Shown: positions 1-10,201 of the stretch, in pieces
Position numbering within the stretch: the stretch's first letter is position 1
Layout: each line of letters opens with the position of its first letter
Source: Vairimorpha apis BRL 01
Taxonomy: Eukaryota > Microsporidia > Nosematidae
Reading direction: 5' to 3'
NCBI GenBank assembly: GCA_000447185.1
Contig: KE647054.1
Location: 1-26,010, forward strand
DNA length: 26,010 nucleotides
The notes under the pieces: generated by a model
What the model saw: the letters and a program-made list of their open reading frames with translations, nothing else
Database searches by the model: none
What the model was told of the DNA's origin: nothing
Program-made: the position numbers and the translations under genes

Positions 1-2439
1 AAGAACACATGGTCAAAGATGTGGGAACTTGATACAGGTGAAGCTGATGAAGACCTCTTAGACGAATATGTCTTAAAGTATAAAGGTACCAAGGATGAGA
101 GTATATGTTTCCCCACATTAGATGAATTTATGGAAATCATTAAATGGCTTCCATGCTGGAAAGCGGCAGGGCCAGATAGGATTTTCAATTTCTTTATCAA
201 GAAAATGACGACAATCCATAATGACTTGTACAAGGTTATTAAAACTATATGTTTAGATAATGAACAGCCAGAGGAATGGTTTTTTAGTAGGAATTACTCA
301 CCTAATACCTAAAGGAATCGCACAATCTGGCAAAGATTTTAGACCTATCACTTGCATGTCTAACTTGTACAAGCTGACGACCAAATGTGTCACTGCTGTA
401 ATGCAGATTATGGTGGAAGAGAGAAAATTGATTTCAGACAATCAAATGGATACAATGAGGAAAGTTTTGGGTGCTAAGGAGCAAATGCTTACTAACATAA
501 TGCTTAATAAAGCCAATAACTTTGGTCTTAAAACAGCATGGATTGATGTAAAGAAGGCTTTTGATTCTGTAACACACAAATACTTAATCAAATGCATAGA
601 ACGGTTAGGACTACCTGATTGGATAACGAAGTTTATGAAATTAATCACTTCTAAATGGAACTTAGACATCAGATCTAATAACAAGGACAATTTTGAACTA
701 AAAAAGTTCAAAGAGGAATACTTCAAGGCGATGGCCTTTCTCCTCTTCTCTTCGTTCTATGTATAGACCCACTAAGTAAAAGACTCAATGGTATGTATCC
801 AAAAATCGAGGTCGAACTTGAAGATGTTAGCTACGGCTGTAACCATCTTCTTTTTATTGACGATCTGAAACTGTTTTCTGAGTCCGATAATGTATTAAAA
901 TTGATGGTGAACGAGACTAAGGAATTCTTTAGAACTGTGGGACTTGAGATGAATATAGACAAATCAGCAACTAACTCTGTAATCTGTGAGGATGATGCAA
1001 AACTTTTAGGATCGCACGAGGGATATAAGTATCTTGGCATCACAGAGAGCAGAGTTGGTAAAAATATGACGAATACAGTGGAAAAAATTGTAAATTCTAT
1101 TGAGTCCCGTGTTGAAACTCTATGTAAAACAAGACTAAATGCGAAAAATTTAATACGAGCAGTGAACGAATATGCGATCTCTCAAATAAATTATTTTGCT
1201 GGAATTGTGGAAATGGAGCCAGACCAGTTCAAGTGTATAGATGATGGTATTCGCAGTATTCTAATCAAATACCATGTACATCAACAACCCGCGTGCAAAG
1301 AAAGGTTGTACTTACCAAGGAATGAACTCGGAAGAGGCTTAAATAGTGTTGAGTTGAAAAGTGAACGTATGCTTTTTCAACTCAATAACACTCTAAAATC
1401 GAACCAAGAGCTATTTCTTAGGAGAAAAGCGATTCTTAAAATCGAGAGCAATGGAAATACACATCTCTCTAAAATCGAAGGTTTTTTAAAATGTAAGTAC
1501 AATATTGAAGGACCAGTTACGATCAAGTTGCTTGATGAAGCACAAAAGTCTTCCCTGTATAGTGATATATCAAAAAAATTTAATCACTCAAAACTATACA
1601 GGATAAGAACCGACCCTTTGATATCCATCAAAGAATCTACAGCTTGGCTTAAGCATGGAAACATGCAACCTCGTGAGGAAGGGGCACTTTGTGCATTGCA
1701 AGACAGGAATATATTTTTAGAGAAAGGAATTAAATGTCCTCATTGTAGGGACAAATACAAATCGGTAGACCATATGGCTACCCAATGTGATAGAATGCTG
1801 TCACATGACTACATGAGGAGGCATAACGAAGCTTTGAGGTGTATACATCTCCAGCTTTGCCTTAATTATGGCCTTACTAAATCTAAGAAGATAAGGAACC
1901 ACTCATTGCAAGAGTGTAGAGCAAATAAAAGTGTAGAAATCCGGGTAGATACTAGAATTCCTACAAGTATCAAAGTAAAGTACAATAAACCCGATGTATT
2001 TATTCTGGATAAAATAAAAAAGGAAATACTAATAGTAGAGGTAGGAATTACAAGCTTTGACAACCTTCGGGCTGTTGAAACGGAAAAAAAGCACAAATAC
2101 GATCTGCTTGCTAACCATTGTGGAGCAATGAATGGGTACAAAACAAGGATTATACCATACGTCATGACATGGGAGGGAATAACAACAACTTTCCACAAAA
2201 AATATAGGATTGAATTAAATTTAGACAGCCGAACCCAGGCATATATACAAGCCAGAGTGCTTAAGATGACCTTAGAGAGTCTTTCTATGGAAGCCCGAAG
2301 AGGCGAAGTCATTATGGAAAATGAACAGGAGGTTACTGAGAAAGAAAATTTGGAATCAAATATGTGCGAAAATCGCCCTATATCTATTTGTGATGATATA
2401 TTAAAAAATAAAATTGAAATACCATTATACCCTAAATAA
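1..2439 (+). pseudogene. Retrotransposon polyprotein: reverse transcriptase + CCHC finger + restriction-like endonuclease, two frameshifts
   Basis: The protein would copy element RNA at a nicked target site. Frame 1 (from position 1 to the stop at 310-312) carries the region before the RT core (WKAAGPD). The sense then moves to frame 2, where RT motif A is visible (WIDVKKAFDS, 539-568), and back to frame 1 for the GILQGDGLSPLLF motif (715-753) and the catalytic FIDD box (853-864). The shifts lie at a T6 run (280-285) and near an A6 run (700-705). From 697 to 2439 frame 1 is uninterrupted. It carries a C-x2-C-x8-H-x4-C finger starting at 1735, and a nuclease signature with KPD (Asp codon 1993-1995), a Glu about 15 residues on (2038-2040) and a downstream EKKHKY. 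All catalytic residues that can be seen are present, so the copy is either recently inactivated or carries sequencing indels. Confidence 0.85.
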
Positions 2440-2445
2440 ATAATT
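1..2445 (+). mobile_element. Non-LTR retrotransposon with restriction-like endonuclease (R4/Dong-like), 5' end outside window
   Basis: The reading frame is open from the window edge, so the 5' part lies upstream. Order of domains is RT, CCHC finger, then a restriction-like endonuclease at the C-terminus, which is the architecture of the early-branching non-LTR clades (R2, R4/Dong, NeSL) and not of APE-type LINEs. The motif style (WKAAGPD before the RT core, then HNEALRCIHLQLCLNYGL between finger and nuclease) looks most like R4/Dong elements; clade assignment is an impression, not a tree. The 3' end is placed just after the stop codon because two decayed copies elsewhere in the window share a CCCTTAAAT-type sequence at the matching position. 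No target-site duplication can be seen because the 5' end is missing. Confidence 0.85.
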
Positions 2446-3120
2446 TAAGCATAAAAAAAAATTTATTTAATGAGGCTTGTTTATTAAGATATATAAAAAA
2501 ATATTTAAAACTATATTTTAATTGCACTAAATTTTATACATAAAAACAAAATCCACAATTATCTAATAATTTAAATATTGAACAATATTTTTTTTATGTT
2601 AATATTTGCTTATCAAATAAAATATTATATTTAATTTATAATTTTAAACGTTGTATTAAAATCAAAAACCTCAATTTTACATTGATATAACAAAAATAAA
2701 TAACTTTGAAAAAAAATTTAGTTTAAAGATGTATTTTTATAAATCAACAAAAAACTATCATAAAATTTATTTTTTTGTCTTTGTTTCAATTAACGTTTTT
2801 TTTACATTTTTATTCTTCTTTGTATATATCTTTTCTATTAAGTTTTTATTTTTTAATTGTTATTATCTAAAATTAATTAAAAAAAATAACAAATTTTTTT
2901 AAAAGCTTTAACCTTATTTTAATGTCAAAATATCCCAAAGTTATATAAAATTTCTAAAGTTAAATCGAGCTTTAAAAAAACATTTCCTATATTATGTTCA
3001 ATAAAAATTTTCATATACAATAACTACTTTAATAATTATATTTTTTTTATCAACTACATTATCAAATAATCATTCATTGTTATTAGTTATACTTCAAGTA
3101 ATTTTAAATTAAAATTATTT
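2440..3120. other. A+T-rich intergenic stretch
   Basis: Very A+T-rich, with no open frame of credible composition, no tRNA-like structure and no repeat that I could recognise. It lies between the retrotransposon 3' end and a decayed tail copy on the other strand. Confidence 0.6.
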
Positions 3121-3353
3121 ATTTAAGGGTTATTTTTATAATATAATTTGTTCACGCTAGTATCTGCCCTTGGTAAACATTTGTTTGCTGGTCTGCCTCT
3201 TCGGTTTCAGCTATCCTCTCTTCTCTCCTGTACTCCATTGAAATGCTCTCAAGAGTCTTTTTAAGAGTTGTAGACTATATGTATGCCTCAATTTGGTCAG
3301 TGATACCAAGTTCTTTTCTATGTTTAGAGTGATATTTACTCACTATACCGTCC
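3121..3353 (-). mobile_element. Decayed 3'-terminal fragment of the same retrotransposon family (copy 2)
   Basis: Read on the minus strand this translates to a stretch (GIVSKYHSKHRKELG, then KKTLESISMEYRRE) that aligns with the C-terminal tail of the retrotransposon protein (positions about 2170-2310 there). It has one in-frame stop (TAG, complement of 3275-3277) in the middle and then runs on to a TLK-stop close to the element's own PLYPK-stop. Its G+C is visibly higher than the flanks. The protein match begins abruptly at a GIV(S/T)KYH sequence and the copy ends at ATTTAAGGGTTA on the plus strand. It is a 5'-truncated or otherwise derived copy, old enough to have diverged considerably. Confidence 0.8.
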
Positions 3354-3880
3354 AAGTAATTTTAAAAATTATTAATTTATATTATTTTAGAAACATTATT
3401 TTTAAATAAGAGCTATTTTGCTCTTTTTTTCTAAAAAAATATTTGTTAAAAAAATTTTGAAAAAAAAAACTACTTATATAATTTTCATTTATTTTATAAT
3501 TTTTTATAATTTTCTGGTTTATAATTAAAGAAATTTACACTGTAAATAGACTATTATTGTTATATCAACCTTATTTTTTTAACCTAAATTAAAATACAAT
3601 TATTTATGTTTAAATTAATTTTTGTTATTTGCATCATAATCATCATATATATTTACAATTATATTACAACAAAATTAACTTAAATATGTCTAAAAAAATA
3701 TTTTTAAAACAAATTTTAAAATTTTATAATAACATAAATTTTTTATATATTTGTGGTATAATTACCACATGATTTAATTAAAACTTACCGCCAAAAATAA
3801 ATATAAATATTTTTAATAATTAACCTTTACACATATATAATATTTACATTTTTGACAATTAACGAATGGAATAAAAACAG
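3354..3880. other. A+T-rich intergenic stretch
   Basis: Nothing but A+T-rich sequence with homopolymer runs; no gene or repeat recognised. Confidence 0.6.
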
Positions 3881-3884
3881 AAAT

Positions 3885-4045
3885 ATGTCAGCTAGCAGCA
3901 ACTTATCTCGGCGTGCAACAACATACAAAAAAACTATACAACAACAATAATAATAAACTATTTAATAAAAACAAAAATCTATATGTTCAGGAGGTTGTAT
4001 CCTAGAAGAGTTCTTCTCTCCAGACTACCTCCCAACGGCACATAA
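3885..4045. other. Small island of raised G+C with nested hairpin, origin unknown
   Basis: Composition changes sharply here relative to both flanks. A short ORF (ATG at 3886, 21 codons, MSASSNLSRRATTYKK...) is followed by a segment with a nested inverted repeat. The outer arms are GGAGGT (3990-3995) and ACCTCC (4027-4032); the inner arms are AGAAG (4004-4008) and CTTCT (4013-4017) with a 4-base loop. The island may be the relic of a mobile element (for example a 5' untranslated region) or a structured RNA. It has no tRNA or snRNA signature that I can identify. Confidence 0.35.
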
Positions 4046-4744
4046 CACAATATTTTAAAATATAAACAATAATAACACGTAAATAAATTTTTTACTTTTA
4101 CAATTGTTTATAAATATAATTTGAACAATTTGGTTTAAACTTTTTTGTATAATTGTAATCATAATTATTAATTTAAAATATTTTAGATATAAAACAAAAG
4201 TAATTAAAAGTGTACTTTCAATAATTTTTAAATTTAAAATATTGCAAGAATTTAAATTTTGCATAAAATATTAAAAAAAATTTTAAAATAAAACATTATA
4301 TTAAAATTTTTACAAGTTGAATTAATATAAAAAATAAATGTTCTTTTTATTTTATATTTTTATTAGTAATAATTAGTAAAATGTTTAAAGCATTACAATT
4401 ACAGAAATTATTTTTTATAAATTAATTTTAGGTTTAGATGAAATATTTCTTGTCTAACTTATGTCTTTAAATTCCTATGTTTTAAAATTTTAAATAATAT
4501 AATCAAAACTTTTCAAAGTCTAAAATAAAACATATGAAGGATGAAAATAAACAAAAATTATTAATAGCTTTACTTGAAATTTTTTTATGCTAAAATAATA
4601 AAAAATTTTAAAGAAAATTTATTTTTAGACAGATATTTAAATTTAACTTTATTTATTCGGTTTAATTAACATTTGTGTTTGATATCATACCTGTTGTATT
4701 GCTTAATATAAAAAAATTAAAAATTTGTAATATTAAATAGTAAC
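4046..4744. other. A+T-rich intergenic stretch
   Basis: No supportable gene. The one longer open frame on the minus strand (4055-4264) encodes only Ile/Leu/Lys/Asn/Phe-dominated sequence, as expected of A+T-rich noncoding DNA. Confidence 0.6.
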
Positions 4745-4763
4745 TTAACACATCTTATGCGGG
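4745..4763 (+). repeat. piggyBac left terminal inverted repeat with TTAA target site
   Basis: TTAA (4745-4748) followed by the 15-bp terminal repeat CACATCTTATGCGGG. It is exactly complementary to the right end. Confidence 0.9.
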
Positions 4764-4930
4764 GCGGGTATTAGTACCCGTCGAAAGACGACTTACGTTA
4801 AATGCGGGATAAGGCACTAATACCTGTTACTTAATGAATTTAAACATATTTAAAATGAAATAAATAAAAATAATTACTTGGTATATAAGATAAGAATTTG
4901 TACAGTGATCCGTACATGAAATTTTAAAAT

Positions 4931-5223
4931 GATGTTCCAAAAGAATGGATAAATGACCCGGTACCTTAACAATCAGATAATGCACCAAGTACATCGGGAA
5001 TATCTAGGAGAGGCAATCACCTAGAAAGACTATCAAAAGATCCTGTAAAACACAAACTTGTCAAATTATTACAGGTGACATTAAAGTAAAACCACAGAAA
5101 CAGTGTCGCGTTTGTGCTGCTCATAAAAAAAGAAGTTTAACTTGTTTTATGTGCCAGTTTTGCGCAGTGCTTCTTCATAAGAAAGACTGTTTCTTTAAAT
5201 ATCATACTTTGGAACAATATTAG
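4931..5223 (+). pseudogene. Remnant of piggyBac transposase C-terminus with cysteine-rich zinc-binding domain
   Basis: Frame 2 (4931-5086) reads through DVPKEWINDPVP, one stop codon (4967-4969), and APSTSG...HLERLSKDP, the type of linker that precedes the terminal domain in piggyBac transposases. Frame 1 then takes over at about 5089 with KPQKQCRVCAAHKKRSLTC, followed by CxxC, a further Cys and FFKYHT, ending at TAG (5221-5223). The spacing of Cys pairs and the final CF-x-x-YH is the piggyBac C-terminal cysteine-rich domain, which binds the transposon ends. The DDE catalytic core is absent. One stop and one frameshift show that it is not functional. Confidence 0.85.
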
Positions 5224-5589
5224 TGAAAGTGAAACATAAAACATTTGATATAATAATATGAATAAGTATAGTTAGAAGTAATCAAATATAAAGTTATACC
5301 ACACACTTCAAAGATAGTTTTTTATTCAAAATTATTCCCTGTAGTTTATCTCTCTCTATATTTCATATATTTTTATATTTTATTTGCATTTTTTTAGAAA
5401 AAAAAATTGTATTGTTCTAAATTACAATCAATATTTTACATCTTATATTTAATTTTTTAAAGGTTCCGCAAATATGTAAACTGATTCTGAATTTAAAATT
5501 ATAGCGTTTTATTTTGTTGCAATTTTTTTCAGACACCATACATGGTGTAATTCGCCCCGCTACGCAGTCAAGTTACGCTACTGAGAGCT

Positions 5590-5608
5590 CCCGCATAAGA
5601 TGTGTTAA
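5590..5608 (-). repeat. piggyBac right terminal inverted repeat with TTAA target site
   Basis: CCCGCATAAGATGTG followed by TTAA (5605-5608), the exact reverse complement of the left end. Confidence 0.9.
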
Positions 5609-6587
5609 TATATATTTTTTATTTTTTTTAATATTAAAGTAAAATATTTGTTGTTAATTTCTATAAATATTTTTTTTCTTCTTTTAAACTTTTATTTATT
5701 AAAAATATTTTTCTAATATTTATGACTTAAAACCCACAAAAACGCAAACATATAAGACAACTTTGAGTGCTCGATCTGAGAAGGAAATTTAAGAAAGCAA
5801 AAATTAAAGAATATAGAATAATCAAAAAAAAATATTTTTAAGTTTCTAACAACAACATAAAATTTTAATGTAGTACAAAAATAGAAACTATCTTAAATTT
5901 TGATTTATTTTTTTGTAATATTTTAATATAACAATTTTTCATGCAAATTTTGTTATTTTGATCATCAATATTTATAAAAATATTGTTTCATTTTTAGAAT
6001 GACATAAAAAAGTAGAATAAAAATTGGTAATATTTTATATTTATGATTAATTATTTTAGAATTTTTATGATTATTAATTATTTGTATTAAATTAAAAAAT
6101 AATGATTATATTATTTAAATTTAATAAATTAAAAACAGTTTTGATGTAAATTTTTACATTTTAATATTAATATGATGAATATTTATCGTATTTAAAATTT
6201 TATTTATACAATAGTAAATTTATTTAAAATATTTAAATTTTTTGTGTAATAATCAAAAAATGTAATAATTAACATTTTACCTATATCTAAGAACACAAAT
6301 TTTTATTTTATGATAAAAAAGATAAACAAAACATTTTTAAAAAACTTTAAAGTTATATTTAAATTTTTAATTAATTTAATTAGATTTTTAAAAAAAAATT
6401 CAAAATCACAAAAAAAATATCATATCAAAGTTATAAATCAAATAAATTGTAATAAATATTGGTAATTTTATGTTACGTTTTATATAAAATATTTAATTTA
6501 AAACAGTTTTAAAAATATTCAATAGTAATTATCAATTTTAAACAATGTTTCAAAATAAAATATTTAAGTTTTTTTTTCAAAAATTTT
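5609..6587. other. A+T-rich intergenic stretch upstream of the PTP1-like gene
   Basis: Long runs of A and T; no second gene seen. The last bases before the PTP1-like start read CAAAAATTTTATG. This fits the AAATTT-like upstream signal described for microsporidian genes, but it carries little weight in this composition. Confidence 0.5.
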
Positions 6588-8327
6588 ATGAAAGTTAAAA
6601 GTTTTAAGATGTTTAGTATAGTACTATTTTGTGCAAAAAAAATACATTCAGATTTAGTTTGTTCACCAGGCGGACAAAGTGTTCCAGTCATTCAACAACA
6701 ACAACCAGGTCAAGTAGAAAATTGTGCATCTTCACAAACGCCATTAATATTACAACCACCTTCTAATTCGAATGGAAACGGAGGCAACAATTTGCCTGCT
6801 GATTGTTTTACAGGAGGAGGTGATTCACAAGGAAACGGTTCAGGAGGATCCGGTGGCGGTCCAATTTCTTATGTTCCAGTTCAACCTCAAATTTGTGGAA
6901 CAGGAGGATCAGGCGGCCAAGGAGGATCAGGAGGTCAAGGAGGATCAGGAGGACCAGGCAGTTCATATGGACCAGGCAGTTCAGGAGGTCAAGGAGGACC
7001 AGGCGGTCAAGGAGGTTCATATGGACCAGGAAGTTTTGGTAGTCCAGGTGTATCAGGAGGATCAGGAAGCCCAGGTGTACCTGTTGTACCTGTTGTGCCT
7101 ACTGTACCTACTGTACCTGCAGTACCTGCAACACCACCTAATACATCCATTACTCAAATAATACAACCACCTCCACAAACAGTAATGCCTCCACCAGTAA
7201 CCACTCAAGTGATACAACCTCCACCAGTGCCAGTGCGTCCCCCAGCAACAACTACTCAAGTAATTATGCCACCTCCACCAAATGCAACAACTATCATACA
7301 GCCTCCCCCACCAACACAACCATACATGCCACCTATTGATACTCCTAAGCAATCACCACCTCCACCACCAAAAGAAGAAACACAATGTACTACAGAGGTT
7401 AGATTGGATTGTGTACCAGTTGAGAAAGAAGAACCAGAACCAGAACCACCTGTTGTTAATACGCCAGTTGTTCCTGTAATTCCAGTTACACCAGCAACTC
7501 CACCACAAACTGTTGTTCATGTTACACCACCTCCACCACAGACTGTAACTGTAGCACCACCTCCACCACAGACTGTAACCGTAACATCACCTCCACCACA
7601 ACCTGTAGTTCCTGTACAACCTGCTCCACAACCTGTTATACCTGTCATGCCATTAATGCCTGCTCAAGGCGGTAATGGAGGATCACCATCAGGAGGAAAT
7701 GGAGGATCATCATCAGGCGGAAACGGTGGATCACCATCAGGCGGAAACGGTGGATCACCATCAGGAAGAAATGGAGGATCTTCACCTGCTGTATGCATCC
7801 CATCTTCTTATGTTTCAAATCCTCCAACAAGTAATCACCCACAACAAAATGGAAATGGACAAGGTGCTTGTGTCGCTCCTGCTCATCAACAACCACCTAT
7901 TCATGTAGCTCCAGTCCAACCAGCACCACGTCATGTAGTCCCAGTCCAACCAATTCAACCAGCACCTCAACCAGTTCAACCAGCACCTCAGCCAGTTCAA
8001 CCAGCACCTCAGCCATCTAATAATACAATATTAGTTCCAGCACAACAATCATCAGGTCCATGTGAATCTCCTTCAAATATGATTGATTCAATTTGTGATA
8101 CAAGTAAAATGGTTCCAGCTGGATCGTTATCCTCAAATAGTGGTCCATCATGTGATGTTCCAAATAATATTAATTGCTTATCCAATCTTATCAACACTGT
8201 TCCACAAGCCACACAAAATGATGTATCTGAATGTGTACCTCCTCAAAAACCTATGGTTGACGTAGGTGTTTTAGCCCCGGCATCTAGTGATTATGTAAAA
8301 TCGCATCAATCTAATTGTGTTCAATAA
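6588..8327 (+). CDS. PTP1: Polar tube protein 1-like, proline/glycine-rich (579 aa)
   Basis: Probable structural protein of the polar tube, the tube extruded from the spore to inject the parasite into a host cell. Residues 1-22 form a short basic start and a modest hydrophobic stretch (MFSIVLFCA), a weak signal peptide; a second in-frame ATG is at 6609. Next come a Gly/Ser/Gln-rich zone (about 77-165), Pro/Val/Gln/Thr-rich sequence with repeated PPPPQTV motifs (about 164-350), five 8-residue GGNGGSPS repeats (361-400), three QPAPQPV repeats (456-476) and a Cys/Ser/Asn-rich tail. Fifteen Cys are spread through the protein, eight of them after residue 400, which suits a disulfide-linked polymer. 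The Ser/Thr content suits O-mannosylation known for PTP1. PTP1 is usually about 370-460 aa, so this one is long. Low-complexity sequence makes the similarity weak alone; the PTP2-like gene downstream on the same strand, a known pairing, raises confidence. Confidence 0.75.
   Translation: MKVKSFKMFSIVLFCAKKIHSDLVCSPGGQSVPVIQQQQPGQVENCASSQTPLILQPPSNSNGNGGNNLPADCFTGGGDSQGNGSGGSGGGPISYVPVQPQICGTGGSGGQGGSGGQGGSGGPGSSYGPGSSGGQGGPGGQGGSYGPGSFGSPGVSGGSGSPGVPVVPVVPTVPTVPAVPATPPNTSITQIIQPPPQTVMPPPVTTQVIQPPPVPVRPPATTTQVIMPPPPNATTIIQPPPPTQPYMPPIDTPKQSPPPPPKEETQCTTEVRLDCVPVEKEEPEPEPPVVNTPVVPVIPVTPATPPQTVVHVTPPPPQTVTVAPPPPQTVTVTSPPPQPVVPVQPAPQPVIPVMPLMPAQGGNGGSPSGGNGGSSSGGNGGSPSGGNGGSPSGRNGGSSPAVCIPSSYVSNPPTSNHPQQNGNGQGACVAPAHQQPPIHVAPVQPAPRHVVPVQPIQPAPQPVQPAPQPVQPAPQPSNNTILVPAQQSSGPCESPSNMIDSICDTSKMVPAGSLSSNSGPSCDVPNNINCLSNLINTVPQATQNDVSECVPPQKPMVDVGVLAPASSDYVKSHQSNCVQ
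7668..7787 (+). repeat. Five tandem 24-bp units in the PTP1-like gene
   Basis: Each unit encodes GGNGGSPS or a close variant (one GGNGGSSS, the last GRNGGSSP). Middle units are nearly identical at DNA level, showing recent duplication, whereas outer units have diverged. Confidence 0.85.
7956..8015 (+). repeat. Three tandem 21-bp units encoding QPAPQPV in the PTP1-like gene
   Basis: Units start at 7956, 7977 and 7998, the third lacking the final Val codon. They differ only at a synonymous Gln codon (CAA/CAG). A related but diverged sequence, QPAPRHVVPV, lies just upstream. Confidence 0.85.
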
Positions 8328-9974
8328 ATAGTATTATTATATCATTTGTTTAATATATTTTATTTTCTAAATTATAAAAATGTTTATATGACATATAAAA
8401 ATTTAATTTAAAAGTAAATAATGTATGAATTTGTTATTTATTTATTTATTTGATTAGAAAATTTATAATAAATAAATTAAACTATTTTTTTTGTAATAAA
8501 TAATTTTAATTTTATCTTTAAAAACTTATAATATCTTCTTTTAATGATTTGTTTATTAGATCAAAACATAAATATATTTTTTATATTTGTTTTAAATATT
8601 AATTAAAATTATTTTTAATTAAATAAAATGTATATAAATTTTGTTAAAATTAAAAACTAAAATAATTAATTTTTAAGAACATATAAGCTTTAAAATGATC
8701 GAAAATACAAAAAAAAGTAACAACGTGAATTTATTTTAATTAAATCAAATTTTTTAAATAATATAATTAAAAAATCGTTTATATTATAAATAATATTATT
8801 TATAGTTTTTTTTCATTTTAATCTATCAACAATAATAAAAAAAAATTTACAATCTTAAATTATTTTAATAAATTATAATAATTATTTTTTTTTAATTAAT
8901 AATATTTTATAAACTTGCTATTTTATATAAATATTCATGCAACTATTTATAATTTATTGATTAATAATTAAAGATTACATTAGGTAATTATCTTATAATT
9001 TTTTAATAAAAAAAATAAATCTTTATAATAAAAGAAATTAACAATTTATATATAAAAGTATATTTTTTGTATAAGTAAAAATTAAATCATTAAAATTCAT
9101 AGCTTAATTAAAACATTCAAATAATATGTACGTAATATTGTTTAATGATATTCAAAAAATTAAAATTATAATTTAAAGTTTCAAAATTATAATCAAAAAC
9201 ATATATAAAACATTTTATCAGTTTAACTTTATTTAATCATATAATTTGTATTGCAATTTTTATCTGTAACAAAATTTAAAAATAGGATTTTAGATATAAC
9301 AATAACATATACTTTTTCATGTTTTTTATATCATAAAATTAACACCTAATTTAACAAAAATAATTTCTTACATAAATAATATTTTTAAAGTGTATAATTG
9401 AACATATAATTTTATGATAAGTAAAACTTAAATTCTTTTTACTTAAGTTAATTTTTTATAATTTATTATACTAGTTATTTTTCATTCTTTGATTTCATTA
9501 GCTTTCACTTTAGTTCGGACAACCATAAAATCCTCTTAATTGCTGATTACTGTGTGATTATGCAAATAATATAATTTTATTTTTATTTATAATAATTATA
9601 AAATATAAAAATTTAATTTTAAATTTTTTAATTACTAAAATAAAATTTAACAATATATAACGAGTTATTTTTATGTTTTTTAGTAATATTTAATTAATTA
9701 TATTAATAATTTAAGATTTAAAAAACGGTTATTGATTTAATTAAAATTGTGTTTTAAAAATTAGATAAATTTTATAAGAATAAAAAAATTCAATAAAGTT
9801 TTTTTGTATTTTAATTTAAAAAATAATTATATATTTAATTAATCATAAATATAATTTGTGTTATTGTGGTATCCCATGTACCATATTTCTAAACATTTGT
9901 TTATTTTTAAATGTTTAATTTAAATTTTTATTTATTTTCCCTCCAAAAATTATATAAACAAAATTTGTAAAAGC
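8328..9974. other. A+T-rich intergenic stretch between the PTP1-like gene and a small ORF
   Basis: No gene seen. The only compositional bump is at about 9480-9560, a short stretch of raised G+C with no open frame above about 13 codons and no recognisable match. A small inverted match, TGGTA/TACCA, lies near 9864-9881. An AATAAA overlaps the PTP1-like stop codon and could serve 3' end formation. Confidence 0.5.
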
Positions 9975-9977
9975 GGG
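9975..9977 (+). promoter_or_regulatory. GGG-type motif upstream of the small ORF at 9995
   Basis: AGCGGGATATA sits about 18 bases before the ATG, in sequence otherwise nearly free of G and C. CCC-like or GGG-like motifs close to start codons are described for microsporidian genes. Suggestive only. Confidence 0.3.
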
Positions 9978-9994
9978 ATATATACGAATAAGAT

Positions 9995-10201
9995 ATGAAT
10001 AAGAGAGAGAGCTTTAGGATGATCAAGAGGGATCACGAAAAGAATAAAAGGTTATTTATTAATAGTTATGTTGAATACTATTTGGCCACAGGACGTAGGC
10101 CTAGGGGTTACGACAGTTATATATACCATTACATATTCAAATTAAATACATTTTTTAGTAAAAAATTGAATAAATTATATTATAAACAACAATCTAAATA
10201 A
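9995..10201 (+). CDS. Small basic protein of unknown function (68 aa)
   Basis: I do not recognise this protein. It starts MNKRESFRMIKRDHEK and is rich in Lys, Arg and Tyr, with a central TGRRPRGYDSYIYHY segment and a basic C-terminus; no signal peptide, membrane segment or Cys motif is seen. Its codons include more G and C than the flanking DNA, with Gly and Arg clusters that would be unlikely by chance in this composition. The GGG motif upstream also supports a real gene. It lies between the PTP1-like and PTP2-like genes on the same strand. Alternatives are a fragment of a larger decayed gene or of a mobile element. Confidence 0.45.
   Translation: MNKRESFRMIKRDHEKNKRLFINSYVEYYLATGRRPRGYDSYIYHYIFKLNTFFSKKLNKLYYKQQSK

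Larger units (their letters stand above)
4745..5608 (+). mobile_element. Internally deleted piggyBac-family DNA transposon
   Basis: The two ends are perfect inverted repeats: TTAACACATCTTATGCGGG (4745-4763) and its exact complement (5590-5608). Each is bordered by the TTAA that piggyBac elements duplicate on insertion, leaving 15-bp terminal repeats and an element of about 856 bp. Subterminal inverted matches also occur, GCGGGGCG (4759-4766) against CGCCCCGC (5553-5560), together with local hairpins: CGTC-GAAA-GACG at 4779-4790 and ACACCAT/ATGGTGT at 5533-5548. Inside, on the plus strand, is the remnant of a piggyBac transposase C-terminus. TTAA target, inverted ends and the cysteine-rich domain agree with each other. 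The copy is far too short to encode the full transposase, so it is non-autonomous. Confidence 0.9.

Noticed and set aside
4055..4264. 69-codon minus-strand frame
   Set aside because: Only Ile, Leu, Asn, Lys and Phe dominate, as expected of random A+T-rich DNA; no start context or similarity.
4759..4830. tRNA-like or other RNA gene in the hairpin-rich G+C patch
   Set aside because: No A or B box; the patch is the subterminal region of the piggyBac element.
6808..8265. Several long frames overlapping the PTP1-like gene on both strands
   Set aside because: They are mirror images of the repetitive Gly/Pro codons and have compositions (His/Gln- or Trp/Leu-rich) unlike real proteins here.
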